NCBI GenBank assembly: GCA_963797015.1
Contig: CAWCNV010000001.1
Coordinates: 620,001 to 684,000, forward strand
Reading direction: 5' to 3'
DNA from: JBBPZA01 sp963797015
GTDB lineage: Bacteria > Actinomycetota > Thermoleophilia > Solirubrobacterales > Solirubrobacteraceae
DNA length: 64,000 nt
The notes beneath the pieces were generated by a model that had not been told where the DNA came from, made no database searches, and saw only the letters and a program-made list of their open reading frames with translations. The position numbers and the translations under genes were made by a program. Positions 52,216 through 61,196 of the stretch are shown piece by piece (within the stretch, counting starts at the first letter, position 1; each line of letters begins with the position of its first letter).

Positions 52216-54093
52216 GTGAACCTGTTCGTCGTCGGCTGGTCGCCGCACGGCGCCGTGGACGCGGGTCGTGGCGCCGCGGCGCTTCGGGAGCTGCTCGCCT
52301 CGGCCGGGTTCCTCGACCCGCAGCGGGTCGAGACGTGGTCGGCGCCCTCGGGCGGACTCGCGGCCGCGTGGGCGCAGCACGACCCGGAGCAGACCGGCGG
52401 CGTGCGCTACGCGCACGTGGAGCGCAGCCGGCTGGCGCTGTTCGCCGGACGGCCGATCCGCTGGATGGGGGAGGAGAGGGCGGACGGCCGCGGGCCCCTG
52501 GATCCCCGTTACTACCTGGCGCCGGCCGCGGAATGGGTGGACGGGATGGACGGCCGCTGGGCCACCGCCCGCGGCGACGACGGTGCCGGCGAGCTCGAGG
52601 TCGCCGCCGACGCCATGGGCGCATACCCGCTGTTCCGCGCCCGGGACCGCGACGGCACGTCGTGGTTCAGCGGCAACGCGGAGGTATTGGCACGCCTTGC
52701 CGGTGACTCCGGCTGGGACGTCGAGGCGCTCGCCGGCCTGCTCGGCGGCGGCTTCTCGCTCACCGGAGACCCGTGGTGGCGAGCCGTGCGGCGGGTACCG
52801 CGCGGCGCGGTCGTGCGCCTGCGGCGGGGCGAGCCCGAAGCGGTCGATGAAAGCTTCCCGGCCGAGGACATCGCCCGCCTCCCCGGCAACGGCTTCGAGC
52901 CGGCCCGCGCCGCACGCGTGCTCGTCGCCGGCCTGGAGGCGCTCGCCGACTGGCCGGGACGGCCCAGCCAGGTGCCGATCACCGCAGGACGCGACTCGCG
53001 GCTCGTGCTCGCCGCCGCCCTGCACGGCGAGTTCGAGTGGGAGGCGGTCACCGCCGGCGTCCCGGGGATGGAGGACGTGGACCGGGGCCGCGCAGTGTGC
53101 GAGGCGGCGGGGGTGGAGCACCACCTCGCCTCCTTCGACCCGCACGGCAACCTGCTGGAGCGACCACGCCGGATGGCCCAGGTCGTCGCGCTCAGCGGGG
53201 CCGGGACCGCGTGCGTCGCGGACGCCTCAGGCTTCCCGCTCGGCCCACGCGACGGGACGCTCGGGCTGTGGCACAGCGGGCAGGGCGGCGAGATCGCCCG
53301 CGCCTACTACGGGATCGGGACCGGCCCGGGCAGGCGCCGGATCGCGCGCCACTCGCACGGGACGGGCGCCGGGCCGGCGGCCGGACCACTCGTCGACCAC
53401 CTGTACCGGCACTTCACCACGTCGCGGCCGGGCCGGCCGCCGCTCGTCGGCGAGCACGGCGCGCGCCTCGTGCGCGAGCGGCTGGCGGCGTTCGTGGCGC
53501 AGCAGCTCGGCTTCGGCGCGAGGCCGGCCGACGTCCCCGACCTGTTCTATCTCCACGCGCGCCTCGCGGCCTGGGCCGGGCCGAGCCACGGCTGCGTGGA
53601 GTGGGTCAGGGACACGACCTCGCCGCTGTGGAGCCGCCGGCTGCTCGCCGACCAGCTCGGCCTGCCGCCCCGCGAGCGCTCGCTCGAGCTCTTCCACCAG
53701 CGCGTGCTCGAGCAGCTCGCGCCGCGGCTGGTCGACGTGCCGCTGGAGGGCGGCCGCCCGTGGCCCGCGCGGCGGAGCGCGGCACGCCGCCGCGCAGCGC
53801 ACGCGGGCGAGCTGGCGCGCAAGCTCCTGGCCGAGGCGCGGCGGCGCGCGCCGCGACGGCGAGCCACGGTCCCTGCAAACGCCCGCCCATCACAGGCACC
53901 CGACGAGTTCGCGGCGACGATGTCAGCCGTGCGCGAAGCGGCGCTCGCGCAGCAGGGACATCCGGCGTGGGAGGTCCTGGAGCGCCCGCGCGTGGATTCC
54001 CTGCTCACCCGCGCCCCGGCCGCGCTCGACCCGATGAGCCGCGCTTACGTGCGGCGCCTGGCGACCGTGTTCCTGCGCGCGGGCGGGGACTGA
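52216..54093 (+). CDS. Asparagine synthase-like protein without the glutaminase cysteine
   Basis: The 625-aa protein has the two-domain layout of AsnB relatives. Residues 1-200 resemble the Ntn glutaminase domain (GRWATARGDDGAGELEVAAD, MGAYPLFRARDRDGTSWFSG), and residues about 230-600 the ATP pyrophosphatase domain, with ITAGRDSRLVLAAAL in place of SGGxDS. The residue after Met is Asn, not the Cys needed to split glutamine, and no Cys lies nearby. It therefore likely takes ammonia or another amine, or forms an amide or ester bond as in beta-lactam or lasso-peptide synthetases. GTG 52216 follows ispG by nine bases. The target is unknown. Confidence 0.72.
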   Translation: MNLFVVGWSPHGAVDAGRGAAALRELLASAGFLDPQRVETWSAPSGGLAAAWAQHDPEQTGGVRYAHVERSRLALFAGRPIRWMGEERADGRGPLDPRYYLAPAAEWVDGMDGRWATARGDDGAGELEVAADAMGAYPLFRARDRDGTSWFSGNAEVLARLAGDSGWDVEALAGLLGGGFSLTGDPWWRAVRRVPRGAVVRLRRGEPEAVDESFPAEDIARLPGNGFEPARAARVLVAGLEALADWPGRPSQVPITAGRDSRLVLAAALHGEFEWEAVTAGVPGMEDVDRGRAVCEAAGVEHHLASFDPHGNLLERPRRMAQVVALSGAGTACVADASGFPLGPRDGTLGLWHSGQGGEIARAYYGIGTGPGRRRIARHSHGTGAGPAAGPLVDHLYRHFTTSRPGRPPLVGEHGARLVRERLAAFVAQQLGFGARPADVPDLFYLHARLAAWAGPSHGCVEWVRDTTSPLWSRRLLADQLGLPPRERSLELFHQRVLEQLAPRLVDVPLEGGRPWPARRSAARRRAAHAGELARKLLAEARRRAPRRRATVPANARPSQAPDEFAATMSAVREAALAQQGHPAWEVLERPRVDSLLTRAPAALDPMSRAYVRRLATVFLRAGGD

Positions 54094-54094
54094 C

Positions 54095-55658
54095 TCACCG
54101 CAGGGCGACGCTGGCCGTGCGGCCGGAGAAGGTGCCCCAGATGAGTTGGTAGCGCGGCGAGCCTGATGGGCGGATCACGCGCTTGTCGAGGATCCCGTTG
54201 GCGCGCGTCGTGGCGTCGACGAAGCGCTCCTTCTTCTTGTCGCCCTTGCCGGTCGTGATCCTGATGCGCACGGACTGTGCGCTGCGAGCGGGTCGCACCC
54301 AGCCGAAGACCCTGACCCGCTTGGCGCTCACGCGCACGACGTAGAGCGGCAGGCGGTAGGCGGCGTAGCTCGGCTTCTCCTGCCCCGCCTCGAGGCCGTT
54401 GGCCTGCAGCATGGCCAGGCACTCGCCGACGTCCGTCCTGTTGCACATGCGCAGGCCGGTGTTGAAGCTCGCCTTCGCCGGGTCGTCGTAGAGCTCGTAC
54501 TGGGCGATCCCGCGCACCCCGCGCGTGCGGTAGGCGATGAAGTCGGCGAGGTTGATGTACTCGGCCTGGCGGTTGAACGAGACCCCGAACGTGTCGTCGG
54601 GCGGATCGGTCTGGAAGCCAAACTCGTCGAGGTAGATGCGGCCCGCCGCCGACTTGGAGATCCGTCCGCGCGCCGCGGCCTGGCGGAGCACGCCGGTGAG
54701 CCGCGAGAGCGTGCCGATCGTGATGTCGTCGCTCCCGACGCGCCCGAACGGAGGCGAGCCGGCTCCGAGGGTGTAGGGGTGATGGGTGATCCCGGTGAGC
54801 CCCAGCCGCGCGAAGCTGCGCGTGCAGCCGATCCTCGAGTCGACGAGCTTGCCTCCGCGCGAGTTGAGGCAGAACAGCGAGCGCAGGAAGCTGCGGGGCG
54901 GGTTCTTGCGCGTGGCCAGCTTGCCGCTGGTCGCGCCGACCGGGGCCGTCTCGGCGCCGTAGAACTGGTCCGAGCCGTGCCCGTTGGCCTTCATGGCGGC
55001 GATGGCGGCCTTGATCATGTCGCGCGCGTACTTCACGCCCACCGGCTCGACCTTGCCCTTGATCTTCTTGTACTGCGGGCTGAGCCAGGCACCGAGGTTG
55101 GGCTCGTTGAGGAACGACCAGCGGCTGACGCGGGGCAGGCACGCGGCCCGGGTTGTCCGGATCGGGGTAGGTGCCCGAGTAGCGCTTGGCGACAGCGGCC
55201 GCGAAGCGCCCGAACTCCTTGGCGCTGGGACGGTTCACGCACGGGCTCGCCGAACCGGTCTTGCAGTCGCCCGCCCACACCGGCGCCGGGACCGTCGGGG
55301 TGAAGATCAGGCCCATGCCGCGCGCTGCGGCCTCACGAGCGAGCGTGTCCCACTTGGCCCACTTGGCCTGGTCGTAGGCGGCCGGGTCTGAGGCGTCGAA
55401 GCCGGAGGGGCGCGTGGCCTTGTCGCGGTCGGGGGCGACCTGGGCCCAGACGACCAGCGAGTGGATGCTCTGCACGCCGAGCCCGCGCATCTCGTCCAGG
55501 CTCTGGCGCGCGAAGTCGGGGCCGCTGTTCACGAGCGCGGCGTCGTCCTGGAAGATCGACTCGAGCTTGCTCGACGCTCCCGCGGCGGGGGCGATGGCCA
55601 GCGCGAGGGCCACTGTGGCGACGACCACGATGGTCGCTCTGCGTGCGATGCGTCGCAT
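54095..55658 (-). pseudogene. Frameshifted exported glycoside hydrolase (clan A, GH39-like)
   Basis: The first part (from ATG 55658) has a signal peptide (IVVVATVALALAIAPAAG) and SIFQDDAALV, SLVVWAQVAPDRD and PTVPAPVWAGDC. At about 55142 one base is extra; in the shifted frame the text goes on as CLPRVSRWSFLNEPNLGAWL, with the acid/base Glu in NEPN, then YLDEFGFQTDPPDD with the likely nucleophile Glu and a C-terminal beta domain ending RTASVALR. Both halves together would make about 520 aa. A real one-base insertion or a base-calling error are equally possible; the rest is well kept, so it is recent if real. It ends one base from the asparagine synthase-like gene. Confidence 0.7.
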
Positions 55659-55674
55659 GCTCAGGACTGAAACC

Positions 55675-56415
55675 TCAGGCGGGGGTGGAGTTGCGGCCGG
55701 CGCGTGGGCGACGGGCGATGAGCAGAAGGGTATGACCCAATGCGGCCAACCGGCGCCGCGACCCCAGCCGGTCCAGCGGCCGGAGCGCCCGTTGGAGCGG
55801 CGGGGGAAGGCGGCGCCAGGTGAACGTCACCGCGTGCAGCTCGGGCGCCAGCCCGGCGGCGCGCGCGCCGGCGACCAGGCGCGCGGGGGAGAGCGGCACG
55901 TCGTCGGGCGTGCCGTGCACCCACGGACCCAGGCCGGCCCGGTTGGCCGCCGCCAGCACCGCGCCGACCGGGTGCCAGAGGCCGGGCTCGACCGCGACCA
56001 GCGCTCCGCCCGGCCTCAGCAGCCTCGCCGCCTCGGCCAGGACGGGGTCCAGCGGCTGGGAGTAGGCGACGTGGTGCAGGACCATCCGGTAGAGGACGAC
56101 GTCGTACGCGCCGGCGGGCTCCTCCAGCGCCCCGGCGCGCCCCACGCGCGCCTCCTCGACCAGCCCGCGCTCGCGCACCGCGGCCACCTTCTCGGGGTCG
56201 ACGTCGACGCCGGTCATGCGCCAGCGCCCGGCCGGGAACAGGTGTCGCCCCGGGTGCCAGCCGCAGCCGACGGACAGGACGTCGCCGCCGCCGAGTCCCA
56301 GGCGACGCCCGAGCAGCTCGTGCTCGCGCTGCTCGACGTGGCGGTACTGGAGCTCGAGCGTCGCCCGGTCGGAGAGCCGGTCGAGCAGGTTGTCGGGGTC
56401 ATAGGCCTCGGACAC
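55675..56415 (-). CDS. Class I SAM-dependent methyltransferase
   Basis: The 246-aa protein has SAM-binding motif I in DVLSVGCGWHPGRHLF (GxGxG replaced by GCGWHPG), motif II MTGVDVDPEKV, and YDVVLYRMVLHHVAYSQPL as motif III to IV. The C-terminal half has RLLRPGGALVAVEPGLWHP, typical of this fold. Target molecule unknown. GTG 56415 is chosen because TAGCGT lies seven bases before it; GTG 56424 would add three residues. It is divergent from the glycosidase gene, and their -10 boxes overlap. Confidence 0.82.
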   Translation of the reverse strand: MSEAYDPDNLLDRLSDRATLELQYRHVEQREHELLGRRLGLGGGDVLSVGCGWHPGRHLFPAGRWRMTGVDVDPEKVAAVRERGLVEEARVGRAGALEEPAGAYDVVLYRMVLHHVAYSQPLDPVLAEAARLLRPGGALVAVEPGLWHPVGAVLAAANRAGLGPWVHGTPDDVPLSPARLVAGARAAGLAPELHAVTFTWRRLPPPLQRALRPLDRLGSRRRLAALGHTLLLIARRPRAGRNSTPA

Positions 56416-56422
56416 CGGGCCC

Positions 56423-56428
56423 ACGCTA
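56423..56428 (-). promoter_or_regulatory. Candidate -10 box for the methyltransferase gene
   Basis: On the minus strand TAGCGT is followed by GGGCCCG and GTG 56415. It overlaps the plus-strand box at 56427-56432 by two bases, so the two promoters would exclude each other. Confidence 0.45.
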
Positions 56429-56432
56429 CCCT
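56427..56432 (+). promoter_or_regulatory. Candidate -10 box for the exported glycosidase gene
   Basis: TACCCT is followed by CGAGCG and ATG 56439. It overlaps the box of the divergent methyltransferase gene. Confidence 0.45.
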
Positions 56433-56438
56433 CGAGCG

Positions 56439-58667
56439 ATGCGGAGGCTCACGGCGGGCGTCCCCGTGCTCGTCGCGACTCTCGCCGCCGCGGCGGCCTG
56501 CGCTCACGCCGACGCGCCGTGGTCGTTCCCGGCCGCGCCCACCGACCAGCTTGCGGTGCCGGGCGAGCCCGGCGGGGCCGAGATCACGCCCGAGGGCGAC
56601 CTCTACACCGGCTACGGCGAGCTGGCGTTCTGGACGGGCGCGCGCCTGGCGCCGCTCGACCAGCGCGAGCGCTCGCTGCTCGACGGCCGCTGGCCGGTCG
56701 TCCGCGCGACGCGCGACGACGGCCGCGTGCGCTATCAGCTCGATTACTTCGCCGGCCGCGCCGGAGGCGAGGCGGCCTACTTCGTGCGCGTCCTCGTCAG
56801 CAACCGCTCGGCGCGGCCGGCCCGCGCGCGCTTCGCGGCGGGCTGGCGCTGGTCGGGCGGAAAGAGACGCGCCGACGGCAGCTTCAGCTCGCGCTTCCCG
56901 CGCCCGGCGACGCCGTCCTTCCCCGGCCTCTACCTGCAGCCGGGCGAGCCCTTCTCGCCCGCGGCGAGCTACGCCTTCGATTCTGGGCGTGCGCTGGTGC
57001 GCGACGGGCGCGCCGTTTACCTGTTCCCGCGACGCGCGGCGGGCGTCCGCCGGACGCTTCTCGTTCGCCCCGACGGTGGCTCGGGAGCGCCCTCGACACG
57101 GACGGTCTTCGGCCGCACCGACTACCGGATCGACCTGCGCCCGCGCGCGCGCACGCGGCTGGACTTCGTGGTGCCCGCGACTCCTCCGCCCGCGGGCGGT
57201 TCCGCGTACGCGGCGCTCGCCGCCGCGTCGCCGGCCGCCGTGCGCACCGCCACCGTTGCGGGCTGGCGCGCGCTGGTGGGCCGCGCGCTGTCGCTGCGAC
57301 TGCCGGAGCGCGTCGTGGAGGACACCTACGCCGCCAGCCTCGTCAACGCCGCCATGGCCCGCTACCGGCTGCCCGGCGGCGCCTGGGTGCAGACCGTCAA
57401 CGAGCTCCAGTACCACGCGTTCTGGCTGCGCGACGCGGCCGTGATCTCGTGGATGTTCGACCTCGTGGGCCTGGACGAGGAGGCAGGCGAGAACCTGCGC
57501 TTCTTCGCTCGCTGGCAGCGGTCGGATGGGCTCTTCATCTCGCGCCCCGGCCAGTACGACGGCCTTGGCCAGGCGCTGTGGGCGTTCGGCGAGCACGCGC
57601 AGCGAGGCGGTGGGGCGGCGTTCGCGAAGATGATGTTGCCCTCCGTGAGGCGCGCTATGGACTGGCTCGAGGCACAGCGCACCGGCGACGGCGGCCTGAT
57701 GCCCTACACCGACATCAGCGACAACGAGGCCACGGCCGGGCGCCTGGCCGGTGACAGCCTGTGGGCCGTCGCCGGCGCGCGCGAGGCGGGCGCCATCGCG
57801 CGGCTGGCCGGCGACGAGGCGCTCGCCGCGCGCTGGTCCACCGAAGCCGATGCGCTCGCGGGCTCGGTGCGCAGCGCCGCGCTCGCCGCCGCGGCGCGCA
57901 CCGCCGGGGGCTCGCTGCCGCCGACGCTGGACAGCGGCTCGGGGACCGACTTCGGCAACCTCCAGCTCGCCTTCCCGACGGGCGTCTTCACCCCCGACGA
58001 GCCGATCGTCACGGCGACGCTCAGGCGCGCCCGCGCGCGCTTCCGCGAGGGCCTGGCCACGTACCGGTTCGGCGCGCGGCCCTTCCTGCTCCACGGCCCG
58101 CTCGGCTTCCGTGTCTGGGAGACCGAGCTCGAGCGCGGCGAGCAGCGCCGCGTCGTGCAGGGCCTCTACGACAGCCTCGCCCACACCACGTCCACGCGCG
58201 GCGGCTTCGAGCTGGCCAGGGGCCGGAGCCTCGGCCAGAACCTGAGCCCGAACGGCTGGTGGGCGGCGGAGTACGTGACGCTGCTGCGCAACATGCTCGT
58301 CCGCGAGGACGGCAGCGACCTCGTGCTGCTGTCCGCCGTGCCCCCGGCCTGGCTGCGCGGCCGCCGGCCGCTGGTCGTGCGCCGCGCGCCCACGCTGCGC
58401 GGGCGGGTAGACCTCACGCTGCGCCCGCGGCCGGGCGGCGCGCGGCTGAGCTGGCGTGTGCGCGACCTGAGGCCGGGAACGGGGCTGCGCTGGCCCGTCC
58501 CGGCCTGGGCATCGAAGGTCCGCAGCGCGTCGCTTGAGCCGGGCGGGCGCGAGATCGCGCTGCGCGGAGCGTCGGGCAGCGTGAGCGTGCGCTGGAGCCT
58601 CGCGCCGGCGAGCGCCGACCCCGGCTATGCGCGCTCGGTGGCCGCGGTGCGGCGGGACTATCGCTGA
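56439..58667 (+). CDS. Exported (alpha/alpha)6-barrel glycosidase-like protein
   Basis: The 742-aa protein has a signal peptide (LTAGVPVLVATLAAAAACA). Residues about 30-270 look like a beta-sandwich; residues 290-650 like an (alpha/alpha)6 catalytic domain with NELQYHAFWLRDAAVISW, GDGGLMPYTDISDNEATAG and GGSLPPTLDSGSGTDFGN. The last 80 residues are a small beta domain. Acid residues in WLRDA and DISDNE are candidate catalytic residues. It resembles glucoamylase/GH15- and GH63-type enzymes, but I cannot fix the family by eye. Leaderless start expected at ATG 56439. Confidence 0.65.
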   Translation: MRRLTAGVPVLVATLAAAAACAHADAPWSFPAAPTDQLAVPGEPGGAEITPEGDLYTGYGELAFWTGARLAPLDQRERSLLDGRWPVVRATRDDGRVRYQLDYFAGRAGGEAAYFVRVLVSNRSARPARARFAAGWRWSGGKRRADGSFSSRFPRPATPSFPGLYLQPGEPFSPAASYAFDSGRALVRDGRAVYLFPRRAAGVRRTLLVRPDGGSGAPSTRTVFGRTDYRIDLRPRARTRLDFVVPATPPPAGGSAYAALAAASPAAVRTATVAGWRALVGRALSLRLPERVVEDTYAASLVNAAMARYRLPGGAWVQTVNELQYHAFWLRDAAVISWMFDLVGLDEEAGENLRFFARWQRSDGLFISRPGQYDGLGQALWAFGEHAQRGGGAAFAKMMLPSVRRAMDWLEAQRTGDGGLMPYTDISDNEATAGRLAGDSLWAVAGAREAGAIARLAGDEALAARWSTEADALAGSVRSAALAAAARTAGGSLPPTLDSGSGTDFGNLQLAFPTGVFTPDEPIVTATLRRARARFREGLATYRFGARPFLLHGPLGFRVWETELERGEQRRVVQGLYDSLAHTTSTRGGFELARGRSLGQNLSPNGWWAAEYVTLLRNMLVREDGSDLVLLSAVPPAWLRGRRPLVVRRAPTLRGRVDLTLRPRPGGARLSWRVRDLRPGTGLRWPVPAWASKVRSASLEPGGREIALRGASGSVSVRWSLAPASADPGYARSVAAVRRDYR

Positions 58668-58743
58668 GCGGCAGCCGCACCGAGGTCACACGCCCGGCAC
58701 GCCGCCGCCCGCGAGCGGCGCACGCCGGCGCCCGGCCGTCTCG

Positions 58744-58749
58744 TACGCT
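58744..58749 (+). promoter_or_regulatory. Candidate -10 box for a leaderless proS transcript
   Basis: TACGCT is followed by seven bases and the GTG at 58757. The 89-base gap before proS also holds GC-rich inverted repeats but no gene. Confidence 0.45.
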
Positions 58750-58756
58750 TGCATCC

Positions 58757-60439
58757 GTGACCCGCCTTTCCGGCTACTTCCTGCCCACCGAGCGCCAGCC
58801 GCCGGCCGACGCCGAGGCGATCTCGCACAAGCTCATGGTGCGGGCCGGGCTCGTGCGGCAGATCGGCGCGGGGCTGTGGACCTACCTGCCGGCCGGCTGG
58901 CGCTCGCACCAGCGCGCGGCCCAGATCGTGCGCGAGGAGATGAACCGCATCGGCGGGCAGGAGATGTCGATGCCGGTGCTCAACCCCTCCGAGCCCTGGC
59001 GGCGCACCGGCCGCTACGCGATCGAGGAGCTGTTCAAGCTCGCCGACCGCCGCGGCGCCGAGCTGGTGCTGGCCATGACCCACGAGGAGATCGTCACCGG
59101 CCACGTCGCCCAGCTCGTGCGCTCCTACCGCGACCTGCCGCTGATCCTCTACCACGTGCAGACCAAGGAGCGCGACGAGCCAAGGCCGCGCGCCGGAGTG
59201 CTGCGGACGCGCGAGTTCGTGATGAAGGACTCCTACACGTTCGATCGTGACCGCGAGGGGCTCGACGCGGCCTACGAGCTCCACGTCCAGGCCTACGACC
59301 GCATCCTCGACCGCGCCGGGCTCGAGTGGTACCGGGTCGAGGCGGACGTGGGGATGATGGGCGGCCTGGGCGCGCACGAGTACATGGCGCCCTCCGCGGC
59401 GGGCGAGAACGAGGTCGCGCTCGCGCCGGGCTACGCCGCCAGCGTCGAGGTGGCCAGCGCGCGGGCGCAGGCGGTGGAGGTCTCGGCTCCGGGCGGTGAG
59501 CCCGAGGAGGTCTCCACGCCGGGGCTGACGACGGTCGAGGAGGTTTCCGGCACGCTGGCTGTGCCGCCCGGCGCGCTGCTGAAGGCCTTCCCGGTGGTGC
59601 TCGACGAGCGCGGGCTGGTGCTGGTGCTCGTGCGCGGCGACCACCGGGTCAACGAGATCAAGCTCCAGAACGCCCTGCGGGCGCCGTTCCGGCCCGCGCA
59701 CCCGGACGAGGTCGCCGAGCGTGTGGGCCCGGCCGGGTTCATCGGCCCGGTGGGCGCAGACGTGGAGATCCTGCTCGACGAGGGCGTGGGCGACGGCGCA
59801 TACGTGACCGGCGCGAACCGGCCCGACGCCCACCTGCGCGGGGTCGTGCCCGGGCGCGACTTCGCCGCCGAGCGCGTCGACGTGCGCTCCGTCGAGGCCG
59901 GCGACCACGTAGATGGGGGCACGGTACGCATCGAGAAGGCGATCGAGGTGGGCAACATCTTCAAGCTCGGCAAGCGCTACTCCGAGCCGCTCGGGGCGAC
60001 CTTCCTGGACGAGCAGGGGCGGGAGGAGCACGTCTGGATGGGCTGCTACGGGATCGGGCCCGCGCGCATCTGCGCGGCGGCCATCGAGCAGCGCGCCGAC
60101 GAGCAGGGGATCGTCTGGCCGCGCGCGCTGGCGCCGTTCGACGTCGAGCTGGTGGGACTGGGCCGCGAGGGGACGGAGGAGCGCGCGCTGGCAGACCGGC
60201 TCTACGACGAGCTGCGCGAAGCGGGCCTCGACGTGCTCTACGACGACCGCGACGCCGGACCGGGGGAGAAGTTCGCAGACGCCGAGCTCCTGGGCTGCCC
60301 GCTGCGGGTCACGGTCGGGAAGCGGACGCTGTCGAGCGGCGAGCTGGAGCTGCAGGTGCGCCGCGGGCGCGAATCGAGCAGCGTGGCGCTCGAGGGCGCG
60401 GCCGACGCGGTGGCGGCGCTGTGGCGGACGCTGGACTGA
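58757..60439 (+). CDS. proS: Prolyl-tRNA synthetase, bacterial type
   Basis: ProS charges tRNA-Pro. The 560-aa class II enzyme has motif 1 region MVRAGLVRQIGAGLWTYLPA, motif 2 REFVMKDSYTFDRDREGLD (here TREFVMKDSY) and motif 3 MGCYGIGPARICAAAIEQ. The insertion domain for editing of misacylated tRNA sits between motifs 2 and 3 (about residues 225-380). The anticodon-binding domain ends the protein. GTG 58757 follows a TANNNT box. It overlaps the next gene by 19 bases. Confidence 0.95.
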   Translation: MTRLSGYFLPTERQPPADAEAISHKLMVRAGLVRQIGAGLWTYLPAGWRSHQRAAQIVREEMNRIGGQEMSMPVLNPSEPWRRTGRYAIEELFKLADRRGAELVLAMTHEEIVTGHVAQLVRSYRDLPLILYHVQTKERDEPRPRAGVLRTREFVMKDSYTFDRDREGLDAAYELHVQAYDRILDRAGLEWYRVEADVGMMGGLGAHEYMAPSAAGENEVALAPGYAASVEVASARAQAVEVSAPGGEPEEVSTPGLTTVEEVSGTLAVPPGALLKAFPVVLDERGLVLVLVRGDHRVNEIKLQNALRAPFRPAHPDEVAERVGPAGFIGPVGADVEILLDEGVGDGAYVTGANRPDAHLRGVVPGRDFAAERVDVRSVEAGDHVDGGTVRIEKAIEVGNIFKLGKRYSEPLGATFLDEQGREEHVWMGCYGIGPARICAAAIEQRADEQGIVWPRALAPFDVELVGLGREGTEERALADRLYDELREAGLDVLYDDRDAGPGEKFADAELLGCPLRVTVGKRTLSSGELELQVRRGRESSSVALEGAADAVAALWRTLD

Positions 60440-61119
60440 GCAAGGGCTCGCCGCCCGCTCCGGACGCGGATCCGCCCGCGTCGGGCACGGAGCCGCCGGC
60501 CCGCCGCCCGCTCACGTTCCGCCGCCTCACCGGCCTCGACCGCTCGGGGCCGCCCCCGCCCGAGACGCTGCCCGGCCGGCCGCTGCGGCCGTGGACGATC
60601 CCCAACCTGCTGGTCGCCCTGCGCCTCGCCGGGATCCCCGTGTTCCTCGTGATCGCACTGAGCTCGGGCGACGGGACGACGGTCGCCGGGGCGCTCATCT
60701 ACCTCGCGCTCGCGCTCAGCGACTACCTCGACGGCATCGCCGCGCGCGTGACGCGCCAGTACAGCCGCCTGGGGACCATCCTGGACCCGCTCGTCGACCG
60801 CCTGCTGGTGGTGGCCGGCCTCGTCGTCTGCTGGCACTACGAAACGCTGCCGCGCTGGGCGCTTGCCGTGCTGGTGGCGCGCGAGCTGTTCATGCTCGTG
60901 CTCGCGCGTGTCGGCATGACGCGCGGGCTGGACCTCAGGATCAACTGGCCCGGCCGAACCGGGATCTGGTTCGCGCTCGCCGCGCCGATGCTGGCGATGC
61001 TCGACGCACACACGCTGGCATTGATCTCGCTCTACCTCGGGCTGGTACTCACGCTGTGGGCGACAGCGCTCTATGTTCGGGACGGACTCGCGCAGGCACG
61101 CGCTCGACCCTCAAGTTGA
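60421..61119 (+). CDS. pgsA: CDP-alcohol phosphatidyltransferase (PgsA family)
   Basis: The enzyme couples CDP-diacylglycerol to an alcohol phosphate in the membrane; phosphatidylglycerol phosphate or cardiolipin synthesis is likely. The catalytic motif D-x2-DG-x2-AR-x8-G-x3-D-x3-D is seen as DYLDGIAAR, then LGTILDPLVDR, near residue 105. Hydrophobic segments flank it. The first 55 residues are Pro-rich and have no family likeness. GTG 60421 overlaps proS, so the two may be coupled; an internal start further on would remove the Pro-rich part. The exact alcohol cannot be read from sequence. Confidence 0.85.
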   Translation: MADAGLSKGSPPAPDADPPASGTEPPARRPLTFRRLTGLDRSGPPPPETLPGRPLRPWTIPNLLVALRLAGIPVFLVIALSSGDGTTVAGALIYLALALSDYLDGIAARVTRQYSRLGTILDPLVDRLLVVAGLVVCWHYETLPRWALAVLVARELFMLVLARVGMTRGLDLRINWPGRTGIWFALAAPMLAMLDAHTLALISLYLGLVLTLWATALYVRDGLAQARARPSS

Positions 61120-61121
61120 GC

Positions 61122-61152
61122 TTGACCCATGGCAGCCCGGCGCAGTTATACT
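61122..61152 (+). promoter_or_regulatory. Promoter of the rsiG-like/FHA/ftsR/apt unit
   Basis: TTGACC (61122-61127) and TATACT (61147-61152) are near-consensus -35 and -10 boxes with a 19-base spacer. The start of the next gene is 45 bases further, with AGAGGAG in front, so this is an ordinary leadered promoter unlike the TANNNT-only sites elsewhere in the window. Confidence 0.6.
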
Positions 61153-61196
61153 CGCCGTTCCGCTCGACCGCCAGCGCCCGCAGCAGAGGAGATCGC

